Part shown: positions 1 through 8,442 of the stretch, piece after piece | How the letters are laid out: every line of letters starts with the position of its first letter | Position numbering within the stretch: the stretch's first letter is position 1 | From: Humibacter sp. RRB41 | Lineage (GTDB): Bacteria; Actinomycetota; Actinomycetes; Actinomycetales; Microbacteriaceae | Direction: 5' to 3' | Assembly: GCF_022761015.1 (NCBI RefSeq) | Contig: NZ_JAKWJQ010000001.1 | Coordinates: 1,155,924-1,219,923 of the forward strand | DNA length: 64,000 nt | Notes under the pieces: model-generated | Told to the model about the DNA's origin: nothing | The model's database searches: none | The model's input: the letters and a program-made list of their open reading frames with translations, nothing else | Translations under genes and position numbers: made by a program

Positions 1-1273
<1,273 letters not shown>

Positions 1274-1376
1274 CGCGGATTTTCGATTCGGCGCGAGCTC
1301 GACGTGTCCCTGACTGGGCTCTGCGTCCACAAGCGCAAACCGATCTTCGGTGCGGTGAAATGCCGTGGAAAACGAT

Positions 1377-1405
1377 GTGACAAAACCATAACGGTCCCGT
1401 AGTCT
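1377..1405 (+). promoter_or_regulatory. Promoter of the NlpC/P60 gene and its leader
   Basis: GTGACA (1377-1382) and TAGTCT (1400-1405) with a 17-nt spacer form a good sigma-A-like promoter. Transcription from here would give a leader of about 140 nt before the TTG start at 1554. Confidence 0.55.
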
Positions 1406-1411
1406 CTTACG

Positions 1412-1550
1412 AGTCCACAGACCAGAAGCCGGTCGACGGACCGGGTTCAAGACGTTCCACTAGCCCGTCTCTTGAACCAGAGAAGCCGAACTCTTAGGAG
1501 ATCTCGGACGGGATGGCTCACCTAGTGCCATAGGAGCGCCGGAGGTTCAC
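1412..1550 (+). promoter_or_regulatory. Candidate structured 5' leader before the NlpC/P60 gene
   Basis: About 140 nt lie between the promoter and the TTG start with no reading frame of their own. Two hairpins are visible: GTTCAAGACG (1445-1454) pairs with CGTCTCTTGAAC (1466-1477) with a 2-nt bulge, and ATGGC (1513-1517) pairs with GCCAT (1527-1531) just before the GGAGG ribosome-binding site (1541-1545). Actinobacterial cell-wall hydrolase genes often carry the ydaO-type cyclic-di-AMP riboswitch. I could not match the conserved ydaO 3' core here, so the leader is reported as structured but unclassified. Confidence 0.4.
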
Positions 1551-1553
1551 ACC

Positions 1554-2462
1554 TTGGCAACATTAGGTACAAGCGGTCCTCCCGAAGACCGCAACCCGAG
1601 TACTTCAGGCGCCAACGACCCAGCAGTGAACGAAGCGACCGTCGTGTCGCGTCGCAGCCTCAGGACGTCGGATCACGCTCGTGGTGCACGCACGGTGCAG
1701 GCTCGCCCTGCTGTCGCCGCACCCGCAGCGAAAGCGCCGGCCGCCAAGCGCAAGCGTCGCATCCGCAGTGGACTCGTCAATCTCGCCGTCATGGCGATTG
1801 CAGGCGGTCTCGTTGCGACCATCGCGATCCCCGCCTACGCGTTCAACCCGGCGAATTCGAACCAGGTGGCGGGCAGCACGTCCGTCATCGACACGCTGAA
1901 GAAGACGAACGCGCAGTCCGTGAGCGTCTCGGACTCGGTCAAGGTCGTGGCCGCAACCGGTGACAAGTTCAGCGCAACGACGGAGCAGCAGCTCGCCGAC
2001 AAGAAGGCCGCTGCGCAGGCTGCCGCAGAGCAGGCCGCTGCGGCCCAGCAGATGCAGGCATACGCCGCCGCCTACAGCGGACCGAGTGCCGCCGACTATC
2101 TGGCCAATCCGCCCTACCCGAACTTCAGTCTCGCGCAGGTGTTCGCCGTTGCGCAGCAGTACATCGGGGTGCCGTACGTGTACGGAGGCTCCACCCCGGC
2201 GGGCTTCGACTGCTCGGGCTACGTGATGTTCGTCTATGCGCAGTTCGGCGTCTCGTTGCCGCATTCCGCGACGGCGATCAGTGACGGCGGCACGCGCATC
2301 TCGATCGCGGATGCCGTACCCGGCGACGTGATCGCGATGGGTTCCCACGTCGGTTTCTACGCGGGCAACGGCAACATCCTCGATGCTCCCGACGTCGGCC
2401 GCAGCATCAGCATCCGTCCGCTCTGGACAAATGACTACTGGGTCGTGCGCTACGGCATCTAA
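1554..2462 (+). CDS. Secreted or membrane-anchored NlpC/P60 cell-wall hydrolase (C40 peptidase)
   Basis: Predicted peptidoglycan endopeptidase of 302 aa. A basic Ser/Thr/Ala-rich N-terminus is followed by one hydrophobic segment at about residues 75-97 that ends AIPAYA, consistent with a signal peptide or anchor. An Ala/Gln-rich coiled segment follows at about 140-170, then the NlpC/P60 domain from about 195. The catalytic Cys220 lies in GFDCSGYV and the catalytic His265 in SHVGFY. Start is TTG, supported by GGAGG 8 nt upstream. The long leader and dedicated promoter suggest post-transcriptional control. It probably acts in division or growth-linked wall remodelling; exact bond specificity is not evident. 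Confidence 0.88.
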   Translation: MATLGTSGPPEDRNPSTSGANDPAVNEATVVSRRSLRTSDHARGARTVQARPAVAAPAAKAPAAKRKRRIRSGLVNLAVMAIAGGLVATIAIPAYAFNPANSNQVAGSTSVIDTLKKTNAQSVSVSDSVKVVAATGDKFSATTEQQLADKKAAAQAAAEQAAAAQQMQAYAAAYSGPSAADYLANPPYPNFSLAQVFAVAQQYIGVPYVYGGSTPAGFDCSGYVMFVYAQFGVSLPHSATAISDGGTRISIADAVPGDVIAMGSHVGFYAGNGNILDAPDVGRSISIRPLWTNDYWVVRYGI

Positions 2463-2617
2463 CCTTCCGCCCTGCGGAACGTCGAGGTGAAATCTCGGTG
2501 TCCGCAAGGCGTCGCAGCCAGCGATCGGCGTGCCACAAAGGCGTGACACGTCGATCCTGCGTTAGATTGATGCCTTGACATCGTTCGTCTGCTTCACCGA
2601 CCCGGGAGGATCCCCGC

Positions 2618-2680
2618 ATGGGAACCATGCGGCATCACAGCCACCACTGCTTCCACCACCACTGTGCGTGGAATTGCTAG
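2618..2680 (+). CDS. His/Cys-rich 20-codon leader peptide
   Basis: A 20-codon ORF with a strong ribosome-binding site (GGGAGGA at 2604-2610, 7 nt before ATG). The peptide has seven His (residues 6, 7, 9, 10, 13-15), three Cys (11, 16, 20) and one Trp (18). Its TAG stop shares its last base with the first base of an intrinsic terminator. The His13-15 codons lie inside a second hairpin: TTCCAC (2651-2656) pairs with GTGGAA (2668-2673), with inner CAC/GTG pairs. This is the architecture of an attenuation leader, sensing charged His/Cys tRNA or, alternatively, a metal bound by the peptide. The next gene is the HNH protein at 2792. I found no convincing alternative antiterminator helix by eye. The translation is certain as read; the function is inference. 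Confidence 0.65.
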   Translation: MGTMRHHSHHCFHHHCAWNC

Positions 2681-2708
2681 GCGTCGTCTTTGTGACGGCG
2701 CCTTTTTT
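2680..2708 (+). terminator. Intrinsic terminator after the leader peptide
   Basis: The stem 2680-2688 pairs with 2694-2702 (9 bp with one T-G wobble; loop TTTGT) and is followed by six T (2703-2708). This is the best Rho-independent terminator in the window. It begins on the last base of the leader-peptide stop codon and lies about 85 nt before the HNH gene, so it can act as an attenuator. Confidence 0.85.
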
Positions 2709-2791
2709 GTTGTCTGTGGGATGCCCCGAGCGGGTGATGCAGTCGCGCGCGAGAACCCGGAAAGCCATTCCGGTCGATCGAAAGGACGTCC

Positions 2792-3289
2792 ATGCGCACA
2801 CTGGTGCTGAACGCGGGATATGAGCCGCTGGCGGTCGTGAGCTTCAAGCGAGCCCTGGCGCTCGTGATGAACTCGAAGGCGACGGTCGTCGAGGTGGATG
2901 CCGAGCATCCGGTCTGGGGAATCACCTCCGTCTACGACAGACCGTCGGTCATCCTGCTCACCCGCTACGTGCACCTGCCGCACGGGAGGGCGGTGCCCGT
3001 GTCGCGGCGCGGCGTTCTGCGGCGTGATGGTCACCGCTGTGCGTACTGCAGCAGGTCGGCGTCGACGATCGATCACGTGCTGCCGAAGTCGCGCGGGGGA
3101 GCCGACAGCTGGGACAACCTCGTCGCCTGCTGCCTGCGCTGCAACAACGTGAAGGGCGATCGCACGGCGACCGAGATGGGCTGGTCGCTCGCGTTCACGC
3201 CACGGATGCCGCACGACCCGGCCTGGATGGTGCGCGGCGTGGAGCACGCGCTGCCCGAGTGGCAGGGCTACTTGGCGCCGGCGGCCTGA
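2792..3289 (+). CDS. Small HNH-family endonuclease
   Basis: A 165-aa protein of the small actinobacterial HNH family beginning MRTLVLNAGYEPLAVV. The zinc-finger-like HNH core occupies about residues 88-130: CAYC, then STIDHVLPKSRGG, then WDNLVACCLRCNNVKGDR. This supplies the two CxxC pairs and the Asp-His and Asn metal/catalytic positions. Starts at ATG with AAAGGA about 6 nt upstream. The family is very widely conserved in actinobacteria but its cellular role is not known to me; it is not flanked by restriction, phage or toxin genes here. Expression may be controlled by the upstream leader-peptide/terminator unit. Confidence 0.88.
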   Translation: MRTLVLNAGYEPLAVVSFKRALALVMNSKATVVEVDAEHPVWGITSVYDRPSVILLTRYVHLPHGRAVPVSRRGVLRRDGHRCAYCSRSASTIDHVLPKSRGGADSWDNLVACCLRCNNVKGDRTATEMGWSLAFTPRMPHDPAWMVRGVEHALPEWQGYLAPAA

Positions 3290-3340
3290 GCTCACGGATG
3301 CCCGTACCGCCGGCCGGCGCCCGCTAAGCTTGACGGGCCA

Positions 3341-3412
3341 GCCTCTGTAGCTCAATGGAAGAGCAGTTCCGTCCTAAGGAAACGGTTGGGGGTTCGAGTC
3401 CCTCCAGGGGCA
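3341..3412 (+). tRNA. tRNA-Arg(CCT)
   Basis: Cloverleaf read by hand: acceptor GCCTCTG/CAGGGGC, D-stem GCTC/GAGC, anticodon loop GTCCTAA giving anticodon CCT (codon AGG), T-arm with TTCGAGT, discriminator A3412. CCA is only partly encoded (CC follows). The first anticodon-stem pair is a mismatch (G-A). Reads a codon that is rare in high-GC actinobacteria. Confidence 0.9.
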
Positions 3413-3723
3413 CCTATTTATCTGCTTGACCAGGCATTGGTTTTCGGATTCGGTTTCCGATTGTGCCCGGCGCTCCGGGTTGAAGCTCCCGTGCAGGAGT
3501 CCACGTTCATCACCTCGTGGCGCGACTTTGGCGTGGCCCGGGCTCGGGCCAAGATCTATCGCGGACGTTGCCTCCGGGCCTCGCCCGAGGGCGCAACAAT
3601 CTCACCGGCGGTCTAACCCGTGGGGCTGTTCCGTTCGCGCAAGTTTCGCTCGGCGGTGCGGACACTCGACAGCGCGTCTCCGCGGCCGCGAGCTGTCCCG
3701 GTGTCATGCGCGCGGGATGAGGA
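3413..3723. other. Intergenic region downstream of tRNA-Arg, no gene supported
   Basis: About 310 bp with no convincing coding frame. A GC-rich imperfect hairpin (GTTGC at 3567 to GCAAC at 3597) may end tRNA transcription. The 3' side of a tRNA is a common integration site, but I see no repeated tRNA tail or integrase remnant. Confidence 0.5.
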
Positions 3724-4248
3724 TCAGAGCGCGAGATGCATGATGGTGAGATCGAGCCACCGGCCAAATTTGGTACCGACTTGAGGCAGCGTGCCGATCG
3801 TGGCGTATCCGAGGCTTTTGTGCAGCGCGAGAGACGAATGATTGGCGGCCTCGATGTTGGCCACGATCGTGTGCGCTCCAGCGTCTCGGGCGGCGGGGAT
3901 GAGGGACGTCATGAGTCGGCGTCCGATTCCGCGACCCTGATAGACATCGAGGACGTAGACCGAGTTCTCGACGGTGGGACGATAGCCCTCCTTTTGGTGC
4001 CAAGGCCCCCAACAAGCGAACGCGACCACCTGTCCGTCGATCTCGGCGACATACATCGACTGCCGGGCGAGGTGCTCGGCCAGCCAAGCTCGAGCTTCGG
4101 TGATGGTCTGGGTACGCGAGGTCCAGATCGCCGTGGTCTGGTCGATCGCACGGTTGCGGATGGTTCGGATCGCCCTGGCGTCGCGCTCTCCCGCGATACG
4201 AACGCCTGTTTCTGATAATGGATTCACGTCTACTAAAGTAGAGCACAT
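3724..4248 (-). CDS. GNAT-family N-acetyltransferase (phosphinothricin acetyltransferase-like)
   Basis: Acetyl-CoA-dependent N-acetyltransferase of about 174 aa with the whole GNAT fold. VAFACWGPW marks strand 4, the acetyl-CoA loop is QGRGIGRRLM at about residues 118-127, and ANHSSLALHKSLGY is motif B. The pattern resembles Pat/Bar-type enzymes that acetylate small amino compounds; the substrate is unknown. The ATG at 4248 overlaps the ATG of the divergent XRE gene on the other strand. A GTG at 4227 is an alternative start. Neither has a clear ribosome-binding site, so leaderless translation is possible. It is probably controlled by the neighbouring XRE-cupin regulator. Confidence 0.8.
   Translation of the reverse strand: MCSTLVDVNPLSETGVRIAGERDARAIRTIRNRAIDQTTAIWTSRTQTITEARAWLAEHLARQSMYVAEIDGQVVAFACWGPWHQKEGYRPTVENSVYVLDVYQGRGIGRRLMTSLIPAARDAGAHTIVANIEAANHSSLALHKSLGYATIGTLPQVGTKFGRWLDLTIMHLAL
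4229..4242. promoter_or_regulatory. Inverted-repeat operator between GNAT and XRE-cupin genes
   Basis: TCTACT-AA-AGTAGA is a perfect 14-bp dyad 4 bp upstream of the XRE start codon. It lies inside the N-terminal codons of the GNAT gene if that gene starts at 4248. This is the likely autoregulatory site of the XRE protein. Confidence 0.5.
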
Positions 4249-4792
4249 GTTGAGTGAACGTATCCGCTCCGAACGCGCCCAGCGGGAATGGTCGCTCACG
4301 CGACTGGCTGAGGTATCGGGGGTATCGCGAGCAATGATCAGCAAGATCGAGCGGGGACAGAGCAGCCCGACGGCGGTAATTCTGGGCAGGCTTTCGGCTG
4401 CCCTCGAGGTCAGCGTCTCCGATTTGCTGGCGCCGACGGCAAAACCAGCGGCGGGAAGTGTGCGCCGCGACGACGAGAGGTCGGATTGGACCGATCCCGA
4501 GACCGGGTATCTACGTCGCCAGATCTCGGCGCCTGAGTTTGGCGCCGATGTCACCGAGGTGTTGCTTCCGGCGGGCGCACGGATTGGTTACCCGGCAGCG
4601 GCCTTCGCATTCATCGATCAGCTGCTCTGGATCCTCGACGGGCGACTCACACTCGGCGACGGCTCGGCCGTGCTGCAGCTCAACGCGGGTGACACGCTGC
4701 AACTCGGACCCCCAACGGCGCGGGAGTTCTCCAACGAAACCCTCACGCCCTGCCGTTACGTGGTTGTCGTCCTCCGAAAACCCAGCGCATGA
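4247..4792 (+). CDS. XRE-family regulator with C-terminal cupin domain
   Basis: A 181-aa DNA-binding regulator. The helix-turn-helix is at about residues 15-50 (LTRLAEVSGVSRAMISKIERGQSSPT) and a cupin sensor fold at about 105-178 (LPAGARIGYP through LNAGDTLQLGPPTAREFSN). Members of this class usually repress a neighbouring catabolic or acetyltransferase gene in response to a small ligand. The start codon directly follows the 14-bp dyad and overlaps the divergent GNAT start. A TAAAGT element overlapping the dyad could serve as the -10 of a leaderless transcript. Confidence 0.85.
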   Translation: MLSERIRSERAQREWSLTRLAEVSGVSRAMISKIERGQSSPTAVILGRLSAALEVSVSDLLAPTAKPAAGSVRRDDERSDWTDPETGYLRRQISAPEFGADVTEVLLPAGARIGYPAAAFAFIDQLLWILDGRLTLGDGSAVLQLNAGDTLQLGPPTAREFSNETLTPCRYVVVVLRKPSA

Positions 4793-4980
4793 GCTGCGGC
4801 ACGTCGCTCCTGACGCCACGTTTCGACGCGAGTCAACCGTCGAGACCAATTCCGCATACAGATCCCTCGTCGGGTCCACTTGCGTGGTGGGTTCGCCGGC
4901 AGCCATTCGTCGAGTCGCGTCTCGAAGAGTGGCTGCGCCGTCGAGCGGAATGAGCGTGCGTTCGTCCCGCATCACGGTTC
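4793..4980. other. Non-coding or decayed DNA
   Basis: No intact gene. A minus-strand frame from 4975 begins MMRDERTLIPLDGAATLRDA and looks protein-like for about 45 residues before losing character. It may be the head of a truncated gene. The plus-strand frames carry stops. Confidence 0.3.
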
Positions 4981-5238
4981 GCGGGTCCGACTATCGCGCT
5001 CGACGGTACGGCCGATGGAAACTTCCCCGCGACAGACGGCAAGGCGAGCAACACGCGCTTCACCGGCGCCTACGAGCATCGCCAGGTCGCGGACGCCGAC
5101 CACAATCTTCCGCGAGAGCGCCCCGAGGAATTCGCACGAGCGGTTGTCGACGTGATGGCGCTCGGCGGCCCTGCCGCACCCCGGCTGGCCGCCGTCAGCC
5201 CGTCACCCGCGCACCTGTCTCCGCGAGGACGCGGATGA
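4981..5238 (+). pseudogene. C-terminal remnant of an alpha/beta hydrolase
   Basis: The plus-strand frame from 4984 reads PTIALDGTADGNFPATDG, then FTGAYEHRQVADADHNLPRERPEEFARAVVDVM. That is the typical end of an alpha/beta hydrolase: a strand with the acidic residue in DGTADG, then the His in DADHNLP, then the last helix. An in-frame TGA at 4951 and the absence of a nucleophile elbow upstream show that the N-terminal two thirds are gone. Its tail runs into the 3' end of pntB on the other strand. Homology is judged by pattern only. Confidence 0.45.
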
Positions 5239-6616
5239 TCTCTTCGACACGCACCTTGGCGTCGCCGAAGAGCATGTGGGCGTTGTCCCGGTAGAACAGC
5301 GGGTTCGGAACACCGGCATAGCCGGATGCCATGGAGCGCTTGAATACGACGACGTCATCGGCCTTCCACACCTCCAGCACCGGCATACCGGCGATGGGGC
5401 TGTTCGGCTCTTCCGTCGCCGCCGGGTTGACCGTGTCGTTCGCTCCGATGACGAGGACCACCGAGGTTCCGGGGAAGTCCTCGTTGATCTCATCCAGTTC
5501 GAGCACGATGTCGTAGGGCACCCTCGCCTCGGCGAGGAGCACGTTCATGTGACCCGGGAGCCTGCCGGCGACGGGATGGATGCCGAAACGCACCTCGATT
5601 CCGCGACTCCTGAGCGATCGTGCGAGCTCGGCGACCGGGTATTGCGCCTGCGCGACCGCCATGCCGAAACCCGGCGTGATGATGACCGACGTGGCGTTCG
5701 CGAGCAGCTGCGCCGTCTCGACGACGGTGGTCTCGTGGTATTCGCCGGTCTCTTCGGCCGCGCCCTTCGACGGCGCCGCGATGCCGTAGCCACCGAAGAT
5801 GACGCTGAGGAACGAGCGGTTCATCGCCTTGCACATGATGTAGCTCAGGTAGGCACCGGAGGAGCCGACGAGGGCACCCGTGATGATCAGCAGGTCGTTG
5901 TCGAGCAGGAATCCTGATGCCGCGGCAGCCCATCCCGAGTAGCTGTTGAGCATCGAGATGACCACGGGCATGTCACCGCCGCCGATGGAGGCAACGAGGT
6001 GCCAGCCCAGCAGCAGTGCGATCACCGTCACGACGATCAGGAGCCAGAGGGCCGGAGTGATGACGAACCACACGGTGACGGCGACGAACAGCACGAGCGC
6101 TGCGATGTTCAGCGCGTTTCGGCCGGGCAGCACCAGCGGCGCCGACTTCATGCGAGCAGACAACTTGAGGAACGCGACGATGGAGCCGGTGAACGTCACC
6201 GCGCCGATGAAGACTCCGATGAAGATCTCGGCGCGATGGACGCCGACGAGGTCACTCGCGATCGGAGCAGACTCGAGGTAACCGTTCCAGCCGATCAGAA
6301 CGGCAGCGAGACCGACGAACGAGTGCATCAGGGCGATGAATTGCGGCATCCCGGTCATCTGCACCTTGGCCGCCCTGATGAGACCGATCGTCCCGCCGAC
6401 GATGAGCGCGACTATCAGGATGACGATGCCGGCCCACGTCGATCCCTCGATCACGAGGGCCAACGTCGCCAGAATGGCGATGGCCATACCCGCCATGCCG
6501 TAGACGACACCCGCGCGGGCCGTCTCGTGCTTGGAGAGCCCCGCGAGGGCGAGGATGAACAGGATCGCCGCGACGACATAGGCGGCTGCTGCGATGGCGG
6601 CGGTGACGTCGGTCAT
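5195..6616 (-). CDS. pntB: NAD(P) transhydrogenase subunit beta
   Basis: Membrane subunit (473 aa) of the proton-translocating transhydrogenase, which couples proton entry to reduction of NADP+ by NADH. About nine hydrophobic helices occupy residues 1-260. The NADP(H)-binding domain III lies in the C-terminal 180 residues, with [13 protein letters not shown] and [13 protein letters not shown] as nucleotide-binding segments and [11 protein letters not shown] near the end. It follows pntA with a 7-nt gap, so the two form one operon. The gene is complete and of typical length. Confidence 0.95.
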   Translation of the reverse strand: MTDVTAAIAAAAYVVAAILFILALAGLSKHETARAGVVYGMAGMAIAILATLALVIEGSTWAGIVILIVALIVGGTIGLIRAAKVQMTGMPQFIALMHSFVGLAAVLIGWNGYLESAPIASDLVGVHRAEIFIGVFIGAVTFTGSIVAFLKLSARMKSAPLVLPGRNALNIAALVLFVAVTVWFVITPALWLLIVVTVIALLLGWHLVASIGGGDMPVVISMLNSYSGWAAAASGFLLDNDLLIITGALVGSSGAYLSYIMCKAMNRSFLSVIFGGYGIAAPSKGAAEETGEYHETTVVETAQLLANATSVIITPGFGMAVAQAQYPVAELARSLRSRGIEVRFGIHPVAGRLPGHMNVLLAEARVPYDIVLELDEINEDFPGTSVVLVIGANDTVNPAATEEPNSPIAGMPVLEVWKADDVVVFKRSMASGYAGVPNPLFYRDNAHMLFGDAKVRVEEIIRVLAETGARVTG

Positions 6617-6623
6617 GGTGGCC

Positions 6624-8153
6624 TCAGTCCTTCCTGAACATGCCGAGCATGCGCCTGGTCACGGCGAAGCCGCCGAAGATGTTGATGGAGACGAGAAGCA
6701 CGGCGACACCCCCGATGATCCGCGTCACGGGATTGTCGATCGCCAACTGGAGCATGGCACCGACGACGACGACACCGCTGATCGCGTTCGTCACGCTCAT
6801 CAGCGGCGTGTGCAACGCGTGGTGCACCTTGCCGATCACATAGAAGCCGATGACGATCGCCAGGATCAGAACGGTGAAATGCTGCGGCAACGGCGGCGGG
6901 GCGAACGAGACGAGAGCGAGCAAAGCGGCGAGACCCACAGCGATGAGCGCCCCTCTGGCGCCTGCGGAGAAGGAACGGTTCTGCGGCGTGGGCGCCTGCG
7001 TCTGGACAGCCACAGTCGAGGGCGCTGCAGACACGCTGACCGGGGGAGGCGGATAGAGCCGCTCACCGTTGCGCGCCACGGTGATCGCCCTCTGGATGAC
7101 GTCATCGAGATCGAGCACGAGATTGCCGTCCTTGCCGGGAGTCAGCAACGTGAGCAGGTTGACGAGATTCTGGCCGTAGAGCTGCGAGGCCTGCGCGGGA
7201 AGCCTGCGGGCGAGATCCGTATACCCGATGATCGTGACGCCGTTCGACGTCAAGGTCTTCTCGCCGGGGACGGTGCCCTCCACATTGCCGCCGTTCGCCG
7301 CCGCGAGATCGACGATCACCGATCCCGACCGCATCGATGCGACATCTTCAGAGGTGATGAGGACCGGCGCGCGACGTCCGGGAATGTTCGCCGTCGTGAT
7401 GATGATGTCGACATCCGTTGCCTGGGCGGCGTACAGCCGTGCTGCCGCCGCGTCGAAATCCGCGCTGGTCGCCTTCGCGTAGCCGTCGGAAGACTGCTCG
7501 ACGTCGACTTCGACGGCCAGGTATGTGCCTCCGATCGACCTGACCTGATCGGCCACCTCCGGGCGTGGGTCGGTGGCGCGAACGATCGCCCCGAGCGCGG
7601 ATGCCGCTCCGATCGCGGCGAGTCCTGCGACCCCGGCGCCGGCGACGAGCACTTTCGCAGGCGGCACCTTGCCGGCCGCCGTCACCTGACCGGTGAAGAA
7701 TCGGCCGAACTCGTTGGCGGCCTCGATGACGGCGCGATATCCGGCGATGTTCGCCGTCGACGAGAGCACATCCATCGTCTGGGCGCGGGAGATGCGCGGC
7801 ACCGTGTCGACGGAAAGGGCGGTGATCGGCAGCGCGACGAGCTTCTCGACCATCTCAGGGTTCAGGCCGGGACCCAGCCAGGACACCAGGGTGGCACCGC
7901 TCGCCAGGAGACTCAGTTCATCGTCACCCGGCGCGTTCACGCTCAGGACGACATCCGATCCCCACGCCGTGTTCTTGTCGACGATGCGGCCGCCGGCTGC
8001 TGTGTAGCCGACATCCGGATAGCTCGAGGGCGATCCAGCGCCCGTCTGCACGACGACCTCGTAGCCCAGCTTCAAGAGCTGCCGAACTGTCGACGGTGTG
8101 GCGGAGACCCTGGTCTCGCCGACGGCGGATTCGGCGACGATTCCGATGCGCAT
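6624..8153 (-). CDS. pntA: NAD(P) transhydrogenase subunit alpha (fused form)
   Basis: A 509-aa subunit carrying the NAD(H)-binding domain I (residues 1 to about 380; start [20 protein letters not shown], Rossmann segment [22 protein letters not shown], and [20 protein letters not shown]). A short hydrophobic domain IIa follows in the last 110 residues, as in E. coli-type PntA rather than the split PntAA/PntAB arrangement. The ATG at 8153 is preferred over the adjacent GTG at 8156 because GGAGA is then 5-6 nt upstream. Operon with pntB. Confidence 0.94.
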   Translation of the reverse strand: MRIGIVAESAVGETRVSATPSTVRQLLKLGYEVVVQTGAGSPSSYPDVGYTAAGGRIVDKNTAWGSDVVLSVNAPGDDELSLLASGATLVSWLGPGLNPEMVEKLVALPITALSVDTVPRISRAQTMDVLSSTANIAGYRAVIEAANEFGRFFTGQVTAAGKVPPAKVLVAGAGVAGLAAIGAASALGAIVRATDPRPEVADQVRSIGGTYLAVEVDVEQSSDGYAKATSADFDAAAARLYAAQATDVDIIITTANIPGRRAPVLITSEDVASMRSGSVIVDLAAANGGNVEGTVPGEKTLTSNGVTIIGYTDLARRLPAQASQLYGQNLVNLLTLLTPGKDGNLVLDLDDVIQRAITVARNGERLYPPPPVSVSAAPSTVAVQTQAPTPQNRSFSAGARGALIAVGLAALLALVSFAPPPLPQHFTVLILAIVIGFYVIGKVHHALHTPLMSVTNAISGVVVVGAMLQLAIDNPVTRIIGGVAVLLVSINIFGGFAVTRRMLGMFRKD

Positions 8154-8252
8154 CACGGTCTCCTTCGAACACTCAGCTCGATCAGTACATCAGACGGGAC
8201 GCGGGCTGCGCAGGCGCGAGCCGGCCATCGTGTACCGGGATGCCCGTCACCT

Positions 8253-8266
8253 GTGAACCTGTTCAC
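8253..8266. promoter_or_regulatory. Perfect 14-bp palindrome between pntA and the exporter gene
   Basis: GTGAAC-CT-GTTCAC lies about 100 bp upstream of pntA and 180 bp upstream of the MFS gene. It is a dyad of the size expected for a dimeric regulator. Which gene it controls cannot be told. Confidence 0.4.
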
Positions 8267-8308
8267 GAAATTCTTTGCCCACTCTGCAAAAATGCACGAT
8301 CTGTAAAC

Positions 8309-8351
8309 TTGCACAACCTGCAACAGAGGTTTATTGTTGCACTGCCTGCAA
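8309..8351. promoter_or_regulatory. Duplicated TTGCA-N5-TGCAA operator upstream of the DHA2 exporter
   Basis: TTGCACAACCTGCAA (8309-8323) and TTGCACTGCCTGCAA (8337-8351) are near-identical dyads with starts 28 bp apart. A degenerate third copy, TGCA-N4-TGCA, is at 8285-8296. They are the probable binding sites of the TetR regulator encoded downstream of the exporter. Confidence 0.55.
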
Positions 8352-8442
8352 GAAATTGCCCGCCAGTGTCGGCGCCCGGCCGCCGACGATCACGGCCATG
8401 GGTGCCGCGCGTGAATCTCCACTCGTCATCCGAAGGGCTCGC

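Noticed and set aside
1412..1550. Cyclic-di-AMP (ydaO) riboswitch as a firm call
   Set aside because: Context fits but the conserved 3' core was not found by eye; kept only as an unclassified structured leader.
3341..3723. Genomic-island attachment site at tRNA-Arg
   Set aside because: No integrase and no repeat of the tRNA 3' end was seen within the downstream sequence.
6594..8306. Long plus-strand frame of 570 codons antisense to pntA
   Set aside because: Shadow of pntA by codon periodicity; Asp/Arg/His-rich with no fold-like pattern.
8275..8442. N-terminal extension of the DHA2 exporter with CxxC-like motifs from a TTG at 8275
   Set aside because: The extension runs through the operator dyads, has no ribosome-binding site, and the family starts near the ATG at 8443, which has one.
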